From CAZWEJ01 sp964632435 (lineage in GTDB: Bacteria; Patescibacteriota; Saccharimonadia; UBA4664; SCTI01): DNA of 20,794 bases. The DNA lies in contig CAZWEJ010000008.1 in the NCBI GenBank assembly GCA_964632435.1, positions 1 to 20,794 of the forward strand, in the 5' to 3' direction. Below, piece after piece: positions 6,201 through 12,715 of the stretch (positions are counted from its first letter, which is position 1; each line of letters begins with the position of its first letter). The position numbers and the translations under genes are program-made. A model generated the notes under the pieces. It was not told the origin of the DNA, did not search any database, and saw nothing but the letters and a program-made list of their open reading frames with translations.

Positions 6201-6956
6201 TTGAAAGCCAAGGCACTACAGTACTTTGGTATAGCAGGTGTAGCTACGCCTTACGAGGCGGGGCAATTCATAAGGTTCTTGGACATGGTGGGACTTCCGG
6301 AGCACGTGAGGTTCATGAATGGGCCTCTCGTCAGCTTCAAGACCCTGAACGCGAGGGAGCCTGGCAACCCAAGTAGATACCCTCCCATAAGTCTTCTTCC
6401 TGATCTGCTGATTAATGATCCTCGCGTGATCAACATCGTCCACTACAACTCTCGGATGCCCAATCTGTATGAGCAACTCAGCAGGCTCATTAAGATCTCA
6501 CCCTTGATTCAGGGGGTCCAGCTGAACATTGCAGGTCCGGACCTCGATGACTTGACCAGATTCAAGCTAGAGCATCCGGATGTTCTGGTTGTTCTCCAGC
6601 TTGGGCTGCGTGTGTTTAGCAGCTGCAACAATGACGTCATGGAGCTGATTCGATACGTCCGGCGATACGAAGAGGTGGTCGACTACGCCTTGCTGGACCT
6701 TAGTGGCGGGGAAGGTATCCCGATGGACTTTCCTGTTGCGGACAGCTTTGTCCTAGAGATGAGCTGGCAAGATACACCAGTTGTCACTGGTGTTACAGGG
6801 GGTCTTCGCTCAGACACTGTTCTCAAGTTGTCGAGCCTGCTTAAGCGAGATGGGTCTTTGTGCTGGGACGCTGAATCCGGTGTCCGCACGAATGATGTCC
6901 TAGATATGGGCAAGTGCTTCGGTTTCTGTGCTGCCAGTGCGGCATTGCTGAAGTAG
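6201..6956 (+). CDS. TIM-barrel protein distantly like TrpF, function unknown
   Basis: 251 residues, TTG start fixed by AGGAGG 5 nt upstream. No signal peptide or membrane segment. The chain alternates hydrophobic strands and helices as a TIM barrel would: VRFMNGPLVSF, VINIVHYN, IQGVQLNIAG, VLVVLQLGL, VDYALLDLSGGEG, SFVLEMSWQDTPVVTG. The end resembles the phosphate-binding end of phosphoribosylanthranilate isomerase: a TGGLRSDTV segment like GGLxPxNV, then WDAESGVRT like DVSSGVE. No other trp gene is present and the N-terminal catalytic KICG motif is absent, so it is probably not a tryptophan-pathway enzyme. It stands alone between regulatory dyads and a terminator, and appears more GC-rich than the housekeeping genes, suggesting acquisition. 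The fold call is inference. Confidence 0.7.
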   Translation: MKAKALQYFGIAGVATPYEAGQFIRFLDMVGLPEHVRFMNGPLVSFKTLNAREPGNPSRYPPISLLPDLLINDPRVINIVHYNSRMPNLYEQLSRLIKISPLIQGVQLNIAGPDLDDLTRFKLEHPDVLVVLQLGLRVFSSCNNDVMELIRYVRRYEEVVDYALLDLSGGEGIPMDFPVADSFVLEMSWQDTPVVTGVTGGLRSDTVLKLSSLLKRDGSLCWDAESGVRTNDVLDMGKCFGFCAASAALLK

Positions 6957-6962
6957 TAGTAT

Positions 6963-6992
6963 GGGCCGGGCTTAAAAACCCCGGCCCTTTTT
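6963..6992 (+). terminator. Intrinsic terminator
   Basis: GGGCCGGG (6963-6970) pairs with CCCGGCCC (6980-6987), 9-nt loop, followed by five Ts. It serves the 6201 gene and ends at the stop codon of the convergent polymerase gene. Confidence 0.9.
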
Positions 6993-8259
6993 AATCAAAG
7001 TACCTGACTGTACCAAACGGAACCTTATCTTTCATCGGGTTCTTTGACATCGCCACCGAGGCAGGTTGAAGAGTTAGCTCACCGTACCGGTCGTTGATAG
7101 TGTGGACCGCTTCCTCTAATCTGTTCCGTTTAATCTCCTCATCTTCAAATAGAGTAGGCTGATCGGTTGGGATAGGAGATAAGCCGTAGCTGGTGAGGCT
7201 AAAGTGGGCGATTGTTAGCCCGTGAGGACTACGTTCGTAGAGCAGGCAGGCTCTTCGATAGAGTTGGTCGGCGCGACTAGCCGGCTGCTCCCACATCTGG
7301 CGCTCAAACCAGCCTACAGGCCGCCCCCAAGACTCCTTAGGGTTGGGCCGGTCGGCAAAACGCAGGGTCATCATCAACCCGCGAGCAGAGAAGCCTTTGC
7401 TCCTTAGGCGCCTCGCCACTTTAACGCAGGCCTTGTGCAGTAAAAGCTTGAACTCATCTGGGTCGCTAGTCCGGTGCTCCAAAACGTAATTACGCCCAAT
7501 GCTCCTGATTCCGGGCTCAAACTCGGTCTCATATCCTCTCAGCTTGAGGTACCAATGATGCCCGTTGACGCTCTTAAACACCTGGCGGAACAGTACCCAA
7601 TAAGGGGCATGATAAAAATCGGCGGCACTGTAAATGCCGGCGTCGTTGAGTCGGCGCTGCCAGCGCTTCTTGATGTAGGGAAGGTCGGTGAGCTGCATCG
7701 TTTCGAACAGCTCCTCTTGTTCGCCAGGACGAATTGTCAGCAGGCCATCCGGCTTATTGAAGCCAGCAGCTACCTTAGCGAGCCACAAATTTTGACCAAT
7801 ACCGATGTTTACAGTCATATAGTCACCGATCTCATCTTTAACCCGCTGTTTGATCTCGAGGGCAATGTCTTCGAGAGGTCGACCTTTTAAGATGGCGCTC
7901 ATCCCTGAGAAATCAATAATTCCTTCGTCGATAGACTTCATGTAAGCGGTGGGCGAGTAGCTCTCAAAAATCGCTCGCAACCGCTGGTGAATATATCGGT
8001 ACTTCTCGGGGTCGCTCTCGATCATGACGAAGCTCGGGTCCTTCCAGCGCGCCTCTCGCCATCTGGTACCGATACTAATTCCCTGGCGCTTGGCCTCATA
8101 AGAAGCGGTAATGCAGATCGCCCAATCGTTGAGCCGGTTGGTTATCCCAACTGGTTTGCCCCTCAAAAACGGGTTGGCCTGCTGCTCGATCATAGCAAAG
8201 GCGCTGTTGAGGTCGATATGCATGATGGTGGGCTCTAGGGGGTTATCGGGAATGATCAT
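6991..8259 (-). CDS. dinB: Y-family translesion DNA polymerase (DinB-like)
   Basis: 422 residues. Y-family polymerases copy past damaged bases with low fidelity. The first catalytic carboxylate is D16 in HIDLNSAFAMIEQ, where F21 is the likely steric gate. The SYEAKRQGISIGT block matches the SYEARxxGVxxGM nucleotide-binding segment, and SIDEGIIDFS (D111, E112) matches the S-x-DE-x-x-LD catalytic motif. Because the acidic residues are kept, it should be an active polymerase and not an inactive ImuB. The HhH/thumb and little-finger regions follow (about 190-330 and on), with a C-terminal extension to 422. It lies 17 nt overlapped with the small protein upstream (translational coupling) and is driven by a promoter with a GTTC-N7-GTTC repeat, consistent with damage induction. 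Confidence 0.88.
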   Translation of the reverse strand: MIIPDNPLEPTIMHIDLNSAFAMIEQQANPFLRGKPVGITNRLNDWAICITASYEAKRQGISIGTRWREARWKDPSFVMIESDPEKYRYIHQRLRAIFESYSPTAYMKSIDEGIIDFSGMSAILKGRPLEDIALEIKQRVKDEIGDYMTVNIGIGQNLWLAKVAAGFNKPDGLLTIRPGEQEELFETMQLTDLPYIKKRWQRRLNDAGIYSAADFYHAPYWVLFRQVFKSVNGHHWYLKLRGYETEFEPGIRSIGRNYVLEHRTSDPDEFKLLLHKACVKVARRLRSKGFSARGLMMTLRFADRPNPKESWGRPVGWFERQMWEQPASRADQLYRRACLLYERSPHGLTIAHFSLTSYGLSPIPTDQPTLFEDEEIKRNRLEEAVHTINDRYGELTLQPASVAMSKNPMKDKVPFGTVRYFD

Positions 8260-8509
8260 GGTAGATCTCCACTAGACGCCATTCTAGAGTCTCGCTGTCC
8301 ATCTCAACCTTAAACTTGGTATTCCCCGAGGTGAACTCAAAGAGGTGAATACGGTTAACGCCTTTGCGGGCAGGATGATGAAGTCCCATGATGTCGAGCT
8401 TGTACTGGTTGCCACGCCAGTTGAGGCGATAGGGCAGCACTTTAATCGCTCCTGGTCGGCGCTTAAAACCAACCAGCACTTCAACCGGCTCGTTAACCTT
8501 TTCGAACAT
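8243..8509 (-). CDS. Small polymerase-linked protein, DUF6504-like
   Basis: 88 residues, ATG preceded by GAGGAGGG 8 nt upstream. It overlaps the polymerase gene by 17 nt. The pattern P-x-x-(F/L)-x-WRG-x-x-Y, then histidine-rich residues (GLHHPAR), an aromatic strand, and a final D-x-x-x-x-EWRLVEIY strand recalls the small DUF6504-type proteins that accompany DinB/ImuB polymerases in Actinobacteria. I call this a resemblance, not an identification. A beta-rich accessory factor of translesion synthesis is the likely role from context. Earlier starts are excluded by the position of the Shine-Dalgarno. Confidence 0.7.
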   Translation of the reverse strand: MFEKVNEPVEVLVGFKRRPGAIKVLPYRLNWRGNQYKLDIMGLHHPARKGVNRIHLFEFTSGNTKFKVEMDSETLEWRLVEIYHDHSR

Positions 8510-8527
8510 AGAAGTATCCCTCCTCTT

Positions 8528-8556
8528 AAAATACCGAACAAAAACCGAACTGTCAA
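8528..8556 (-). promoter_or_regulatory. Promoter of the translesion polymerase operon
   Basis: Minus strand: perfect -35 TTGACA (8556-8551), 17-bp spacer, -10 TATTTT (8533-8528). The start site would be near 8521, leaving a very short leader containing most of the Shine-Dalgarno. The spacer holds the direct repeat listed separately. Confidence 0.75.
8536..8550 (-). promoter_or_regulatory. Direct repeat GTTC-N7-GTTC, LexA-type operator candidate
   Basis: Minus strand GTTCGGTTTTTGTTC fills the promoter spacer from the -35 edge. GTTC-N7-GTTC is the known form of the LexA (SOS) box in Alphaproteobacteria, whereas Gram-positive bacteria use CGAAC-N4-GTTCG. Position between -35 and -10 is ideal for repression of a DNA-damage polymerase. 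The matching repressor is not in this window. Confidence 0.55.
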
Positions 8557-8577
8557 AGCAAAAAAATATGCCGAGGT

Positions 8578-8775
8578 TTATTCGGCCTGGGGTTCTTGAG
8601 TTTCCAGAGGCTTCTGAAGATCCTCCTGGAGAGCCTTAATCTGCTCGTCGGTTAGACAAGGTTTTTTCTCGTAGCTAGTGTCCTCGTCAATATCAGTCTG
8701 CTGGTCACTGCTTTTGTCGGTATCGAGTTTTTCATAGAATAGTGCGTAGTATTCTAGACTGGTTTTTTTATTCAT
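8578..8775 (-). CDS. Small acidic protein, function unknown
   Basis: 65 residues. The ATG at 8775 is preceded by GAGGAG (8785-8780); the in-frame TTG at 8787 overlaps that Shine-Dalgarno and is rejected. After a short N-terminal part with LEYYALFYEKLD, the protein is rich in D, E, Q, S and T and is probably mostly disordered, with a possible helix at LTDEQIKALQEDLQK. It has its own strong promoter (8870-8842) and lies directly upstream of the polymerase operon in the same direction, with no terminator between. Whether it belongs to the damage response is unknown. Confidence 0.65.
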   Translation of the reverse strand: MNKKTSLEYYALFYEKLDTDKSSDQQTDIDEDTSYEKKPCLTDEQIKALQEDLQKPLETQEPQAE

Positions 8776-8841
8776 TGAACTCCTCAAATCGTAATAAACG
8801 ACAGCTATTTGCCATTGCTGTCTGTCGAATTTACGCCTAAC

Positions 8842-8870
8842 AGAATACCCCCGTTGGGCCTATATGTCAA
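8842..8870 (-). promoter_or_regulatory. Promoter of the small acidic protein gene
   Basis: Minus strand: perfect TTGACA (8870-8865), 17-bp spacer, TATTCT (8847-8842). Transcription would start near 8835. The leader can fold GACAGC/GCTGTC (8800-8805 with 8817-8822). The rest of 8788-8941 holds no gene that I can see. Confidence 0.75.
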
Positions 8871-8941
8871 ACCTGGGAGCTTACAAAAAAATATAGTAAG
8901 CGTAGCTTCTTTTTGTTCGAAAGTACTAGACATTTTTGACT

Positions 8942-10111
8942 CTATGCTTCTTGGTAGAACATGAGTCCGAGCTTGATCTGGAGGGCATCATCAAACACTC
9001 TTGGATCGAGCCCAATGACCTTCTTGGTCTTGTCTAATCGGTAGATCAATGTGTTGCGATGGATGTGAAGTTTCTCGGCAGCCTCAGTGAGATTTAGCCC
9101 CGCATTTAGGAATGTCTGCACCGTTTTATATAGCTGCTCATCTTTAAGTAGGGGGTAGAGAATCTGATGTGCCAGCTCGGCCTTATGCTCTTGAGCAACG
9201 TTTGCCAGTGTGACGAACATACCAACCTGCTTGATGTGGTAGACCTTGCCGACACCCCAAACTTTTGTGCCAACGCTCAAGCTCAACTTAGCCTCTTGGT
9301 AGCTCTTTCTCAGTCCACCAAGATCTGGGTAATACTGTCCGATCCCAACCGATATGTCTTTGCTGGGGGAATCCTTCTTTAGAAGATCATGAATGTAGTG
9401 GCCCTTCTCAATCAAAAATCGTGATGTGTTTCTTGTATTGAGCCCTTCACCGCCTATACCTTTAGATATAACAAATGTGTTGTCGCCTAAGTAACAAACA
9501 ATGTTTTCGGAATTATCGTGGAAAGCGGCTTTTATTCTCTTGGAGATATCGTTAGCTGCCTTATTTATCTTCTGTTCTCGCTGGTCCATCGACAGGGAAC
9601 CTTTACCGGTGGCGCTACCTTCGAGATCATCAACTCTAACTAGAATAATTGCTTGAGGGACCCTTAGGTTTATCTGCAATATGTCAGCTTGGCGGAATAT
9701 CTCTCGATTATCAATGGTCGGCGACGTCAGAGCTTGCTTAAAGAACTTGGCCTGCATTTGCTCAGAGGGTTGAACGCGTTCAAGCAAAAAGTGTTGATGG
9801 GTGATTACCTCGGCAAGCCCCTGCAAAAGATTGATTGCTTCCGGTGTAACTTGAGCGTCGCTCTCAATAATCCCGAATGAACCTACAGTTTGGTTCTCAT
9901 ATACAAAAGGGCACCACGCAACAGGAGTATCTTCGTAGCTTGAGCGGACAACCCGGCCTTCTTGGCAGGCACGCAGCGCGTCAACTACCACACGTTTATT
10001 TTTGGCTCCAGTAACCGGCTCTCCCTCAGAGTTGGTTACAACTATAGAGCGGTTCAAAACCAACCGAGCACGGTTCGAAATTTCGTCGGCAACGTCTTGG
10101 CTAAGTTTCAC
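8942..10111 (-). CDS. CdaR/PucR-type transcriptional regulator (second copy)
   Basis: 389 residues, GTG start with GAGGAC 8 nt upstream. Architecture of the CdaR family: an N-terminal sugar-diacid-recognition-like sensor domain (about 1-115, opening LSQDVADEISNRARLVLNRSIVVTN), a central GGDEF-like domain (about 140-300, with IILVRVDDLEG and the ISVGIGQYYPDLGGLRKSY segment), and a C-terminal PucR helix-turn-helix (about 330-385) with LTEAAEKLHIHRNTLIYRLD. The family regulates carbon or nitrogen compound use in response to small ligands. No such pathway adjoins, so the ligand is unknown. It is a paralogue of the gene 12 nt upstream and forms a two-gene operon with it. Confidence 0.85.
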   Translation of the reverse strand: MKLSQDVADEISNRARLVLNRSIVVTNSEGEPVTGAKNKRVVVDALRACQEGRVVRSSYEDTPVAWCPFVYENQTVGSFGIIESDAQVTPEAINLLQGLAEVITHQHFLLERVQPSEQMQAKFFKQALTSPTIDNREIFRQADILQINLRVPQAIILVRVDDLEGSATGKGSLSMDQREQKINKAANDISKRIKAAFHDNSENIVCYLGDNTFVISKGIGGEGLNTRNTSRFLIEKGHYIHDLLKKDSPSKDISVGIGQYYPDLGGLRKSYQEAKLSLSVGTKVWGVGKVYHIKQVGMFVTLANVAQEHKAELAHQILYPLLKDEQLYKTVQTFLNAGLNLTEAAEKLHIHRNTLIYRLDKTKKVIGLDPRVFDDALQIKLGLMFYQEA

Positions 10112-10123
10112 GTCGTGTCCTCA

Positions 10124-11239
10124 TTACTGTTCAACGAATTTAGTAAATAGAATGGCTAGCTTTATTTGGACAGCATCATCAAAGTTGCGCGGGTCAAGAC
10201 CCAGAGTTTCGGTTATTCTGTCTAAGCGATAGACAAGGGTGTTGCGGTGAATACTGAGCTCATCTGCAGTCTGAGTGAGTCCCATATTGTTGTTAAAAAA
10301 GCTTTCTAATGTTTGAATAACGCCTTCACTTGTACCAAGTTTGTCCAGTAGTTCACGGCTAAAGTAGATGTTGGCTTCATCGACACCGGATAGAAGGGGA
10401 GCAACAACTCCGAAATCGTCTATGTGGTAGACACGGTTTTTATCCCAGTTTTGGGACCCCAGCTCAATCGCAGAGATCGCTTCTTCGTAGCTGCGCCGAA
10501 GGCCATCAACACCCGGGTGATAGTTGCCAATACCAACTGTTGTCGGCTGTTTAAGCTCGGAACGCAAAATATTGTAGATGGTGTTAATCGACTTTTTGAA
10601 TCGATCTAGCGAGTCATCAAGGGTTGTATCGCCACCATTGAGGTCCTTTAAAATGCAGAACGCATTGTGGCCAAGATACGCAATAACATTGCTACGGCTA
10701 GTGGTGTAGTACGAGTTAAGGCCTCGATTGATGCCGAATTTGTACCTGGTGATACGCATTTCGCGATCGCCTTCATCACGAATCTCACCTGTCAGAACTG
10801 GGTCGTCGACATAAAGAACGATGGCAATTCGGGGGAGAGTTAGATCAATATCAAAAAGGCGAGCCTCCGCCTCCAGAATGCGGTCGTCCTCGCGTGGGTT
10901 GGTGAGCAAATCGTAAATGAATTTGTCAAGTCGTTCTTCCTGCTGAGGTAGCTGCTCAATAAGAATAGATTGATGCATTATAAGTTCGGATATTGAGCGT
11001 ATAAGAGGTGCTAACTCGCCATGGTTTTGGACCCGCTTAGACAGGAGGACGTAACCAACGGTATTGTTCGCATGATGTATCTCGATTGCCCAAGGGATGC
11101 TCTTTATGTCGACGCTCTCGTCCAGCATGGGATCTGAGCTTACCAACACAACGCCGTCCGGATCGGTAATCGATAGCGGTTGTTTTACCAGGGTACTGAC
11201 CTTGGTATGAATTTTGTCAGCAATCGCTTGTGTAAGCAT
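10124..11239 (-). CDS. CdaR/PucR-type transcriptional regulator (first copy)
   Basis: 371 residues with start at ATG 11239, which has GAGGGG 6 nt upstream; an in-frame start at 11269 would add ten residues but lacks such a site. Same three-part architecture as its downstream paralogue: sensor (about 1-110, LTQAIADKIHTKVSTLVKQ), GGDEF-like middle (about 130-285, TVGIGNYHPGVDGLRRSYEE) and PucR helix-turn-helix with LTQTADELSIHRNTLVYRLD near the end. The two HTH regions are nearly alike (IHRNTLxYRLD; GLDPRxFDDAxQIKL), while the sensors differ more, suggesting a shared DNA site with different ligands. No confident promoter is visible in 11240-11335. Confidence 0.85.
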   Translation of the reverse strand: MLTQAIADKIHTKVSTLVKQPLSITDPDGVVLVSSDPMLDESVDIKSIPWAIEIHHANNTVGYVLLSKRVQNHGELAPLIRSISELIMHQSILIEQLPQQEERLDKFIYDLLTNPREDDRILEAEARLFDIDLTLPRIAIVLYVDDPVLTGEIRDEGDREMRITRYKFGINRGLNSYYTTSRSNVIAYLGHNAFCILKDLNGGDTTLDDSLDRFKKSINTIYNILRSELKQPTTVGIGNYHPGVDGLRRSYEEAISAIELGSQNWDKNRVYHIDDFGVVAPLLSGVDEANIYFSRELLDKLGTSEGVIQTLESFFNNNMGLTQTADELSIHRNTLVYRLDRITETLGLDPRNFDDAVQIKLAILFTKFVEQ

Positions 11240-11335
11240 CGGCAACCCCTCACATTTGGAAACTTGCATAATAAGCTTATCGTGTGCGACCTAAAGACAG
11301 CAAGCATAACAGGTTACAGATTTGTAGGGTTGCAT

Positions 11336-11371
11336 AAAAAAGGGGCGCAGTAGAATCGTTCCACTGCGCCC
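11336..11371 (-). terminator. Intrinsic terminator
   Basis: Minus strand: GGGCGCAGT (11371-11363) pairs with ACTGCGCCC (11351-11343), 11-nt loop, then C and six Ts (11341-11336). It lies 8 nt after the stop of the 11380 gene and separates it from the CdaR pair. Confidence 0.9.
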
Positions 11372-11379
11372 TAAGGGTG

Positions 11380-12024
11380 CTACTTGCTGCCGGTAGGCGT
11401 GACACGGACCTGTCTTGAGCCGACAACTCGCTCCATGACGTCTTCGGGGATCTCCGGAAGCACGCCTTCCTTGATGAGCTTGTTGAGGCCATCGGCATCG
11501 AAACTGAGCTGAATCTTCGAGGCCGCTTCGTCTCCAAAAGCTCGAGCAATGGCAGAGACGAGATCCTCGAAATCGTCAGCGTCTGTTACAAGAGAAGCCA
11601 AAGGGATCTTCGCACCAGTGATGATCGAGTCGGCATGCTTGCCGAGGTAGTTGATGAAACCGGCGCTGTCTGCCACTTGGTCAGTGTGCTGTTCGGTGAT
11701 TTTGGTTTCGGTACCGTGAGGCGCCGAAAGCCGAAATCCGTAGATCCTGACTGGCTTGCCATCAGGGGTCCGCAGTGAATCGGCGACAGCCAAGATCTTC
11801 TCTCGAAGAGATTCTGTCAGCTTCTTTTCTCGGGCCTGTCTCCTTCTAGCGCGATGAAGCCTCCATGCAAGAAGGTTGAGGCTTCTTGCAGCCATCCAGG
11901 ATTTCTCGTCCAGTTCGGGCGCCTCTTCGACATCGGCGAAGCGGAGTTCGAAGTTGGGGTACTTGCTCGAAGTCGCCCTTACAGTCCTTAGTGTTCTAGG
12001 CAATGTTCTCCAATCAATCGTCAT
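11380..12024 (-). CDS. Orphan protein, function unknown
   Basis: 214 residues. I place the start at ATG 12024, because a good promoter (12069-12041) would start the transcript near 12034; an in-frame TTG at 12069 lies inside that promoter. No Shine-Dalgarno is visible, so the message is nearly leaderless. No known motif. A basic helical stretch (WRLHRARRRQAREKK, about 69-83) is followed by a region with HGTETKITEQHTDQVADS and an acidic C-terminal half (LVTDADDFEDLVSAI). No signal peptide or membrane segment. It appears GC-richer than its neighbours, stands alone between its own promoter and terminator, and so looks acquired. Confidence 0.7.
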   Translation of the reverse strand: MTIDWRTLPRTLRTVRATSSKYPNFELRFADVEEAPELDEKSWMAARSLNLLAWRLHRARRRQAREKKLTESLREKILAVADSLRTPDGKPVRIYGFRLSAPHGTETKITEQHTDQVADSAGFINYLGKHADSIITGAKIPLASLVTDADDFEDLVSAIARAFGDEAASKIQLSFDADGLNKLIKEGVLPEIPEDVMERVVGSRQVRVTPTGSK

Positions 12025-12040
12025 GAAATTGGCGCCTGTG

Positions 12041-12069
12041 ATTATGAAGCTATTAACCTGATTTTGCAA
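12041..12069 (-). promoter_or_regulatory. Promoter of the 11380 orphan
   Basis: Minus strand: TTGCAA (-35, 12069-12064), 17-bp spacer, CATAAT (-10, 12046-12041). It is back to back with the tRNA-Val promoter. Confidence 0.65.
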
Positions 12070-12071
12070 GC

Positions 12072-12099
12072 GCGACAGGATTGATTATCGCTATATAAT
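12072..12099 (+). promoter_or_regulatory. Promoter of tRNA-Val
   Basis: Perfect -10 TATAAT (12094-12099) with a partial -35 GCGACA (12072-12077) at 16-bp spacing. Transcription would start near 12106, 14 nt before the tRNA. It may also feed the genes that follow, as no clear promoter is seen before the T-box-like leader. Confidence 0.65.
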
Positions 12100-12119
12100 A
12101 AGGTATATTCTCTTGGTGC

Positions 12120-12196
12120 GGGCTCTTAGCTCAGCTGGCTAGAGCGCTTCCTTGACGTGGAAGAGGTCACAGGTTCGAGTCCTGTAGAGCCCACCA
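12120..12196 (+). tRNA. tRNA-Val (anticodon GAC)
   Basis: Full cloverleaf: acceptor GGGCTCT/AGAGCCC, D arm GCTC/GAGC, anticodon stem CTTCC/GGAAG around TTGACGT (anticodon GAC, reads GTC and GTT), T loop with GGTTCGAGTCC, discriminator A and encoded CCA. Confidence 0.95.
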
Positions 12197-12216
12197 GCAA
12201 TTATAAGGAGGGTATT

Positions 12217-12513
12217 ATGCCCGAAACATTATCGCCAGGGCAGGGAGAACAGGAGGCATCAGAGCCTCATGAGGGTGAAAAGACTGCTAAACAGCTACTT
12301 GATTTGTCTAGGAGGGAGCTCAATCAAATTAGCTCCGAGATGTCGACAAATAAGGAAGACTTATTAGTGCAGGAAAAAGAGCTTAAAAAAGATTTGGAGT
12401 TTGCGTTAAAAGCAGGCGACCAAGTTACTGCAAATAACATTCGTTTTGGACTTGATGCTATTAAGCACCAATTAGATGTCCGCGCGCTCGAAGAAGAGCA
12501 AAAAGCTGATTAA
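12217..12513 (+). CDS. Small charged helical protein, function unknown
   Basis: 98 residues, ATG preceded by AAGGAGGG 5 nt upstream; an earlier in-frame start at 12157 lies within tRNA-Val and is rejected. The first 25 residues are acidic and low in complexity. The rest is a charged helix with heptad-like leucines (LLDLSRRELNQ, LVQEKELKKDLEFALK, RFGLDAIKHQLDV), so a coiled coil is likely. No cysteine, signal peptide or membrane segment. It lies 20 nt after tRNA-Val and 37 nt before the T-box-like leader, with no terminator of its own in between. I know no family for it. Confidence 0.75.
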   Translation: MPETLSPGQGEQEASEPHEGEKTAKQLLDLSRRELNQISSEMSTNKEDLLVQEKELKKDLEFALKAGDQVTANNIRFGLDAIKHQLDVRALEEEQKAD

Positions 12514-12550
12514 TTTGATATCATAAGGTTATTGAAAGAGGTATAGAGCG

Positions 12551-12687
12551 TAGCGGGAGTTAACCGCCCCGTAGCTCCGCTAACCGGTGGCGTCACATCG
12601 GCCAAGAGTGCCCGGAAATCCCGGGAAGTTTGGTGGAACCGCCCACGCATAGGGTCCAAACACGCGGGAAGCCGCGTGTATTTTTTT
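12551..12687 (+). promoter_or_regulatory. T-box-like riboswitch leader of thrS (short Stem I)
   Basis: Parts in order. (1) Hairpin 12551-12582, TAGCGG(G)AG pairing CTCCGCTA with one bulged G; its loop holds ACC (12563-12565, Thr codon) followed by a purine, as in a specifier loop. (2) Small hairpin 12584-12601. (3) Stem III-like hairpin CCCGG/CCGGG (12611-12625). (4) Antiterminator: GTTTGG (12628-12633) with CCAAAC (12656-12661), the 7-nt bulge TGGAACC (12634-12640), and GCCC with GGGT (12641-12644, 12652-12655). (5) A terminator at 12660-12687. Bulge UGGA complements the UCCA end of tRNA-Thr in this window. Stem I is far shorter than in classical T-boxes. Antiterminator and terminator share only about 2 nt, so the switching mechanism is uncertain. 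Confidence 0.75.
12660..12687 (+). terminator. Leader terminator before thrS
   Basis: ACACGCGG (12660-12667) pairs with CCGCGTGT (12672-12679) around a GAAG tetraloop, followed by A and seven Ts. It lies 29 nt before the thrS ATG, so it must be read through for thrS to be made from an upstream promoter. Confidence 0.85.
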
Positions 12688-12715
12688 ACAAAAAATTTTG
12701 AGGAGTAATCTGAAG

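Noticed and set aside
7474..7890. 138-codon plus-strand frame
   Set aside because: Antisense shadow of the Y-family polymerase gene.
8886..8920. GCTTAC/GTAAGC hairpin as terminator of the CdaR pair
   Set aside because: The T-run on the minus strand is in the loop, not after the stem, so it does not have terminator form; the end of that transcript stays undefined.
11277..11549. 90-codon minus-strand frame over the end of the 11380 gene
   Set aside because: It overlaps the 3' end of that gene in another frame and runs through its terminator.
12157..12216. Upstream extension of the 98-residue protein gene
   Set aside because: It lies in tRNA-Val; ATG 12217 has an excellent AAGGAGG.
12542..12547. 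TATAGA as a -10 for thrS
   Set aside because: It would start transcription inside the first T-box hairpin and has no -35; read-through from the tRNA-Val promoter fits better.
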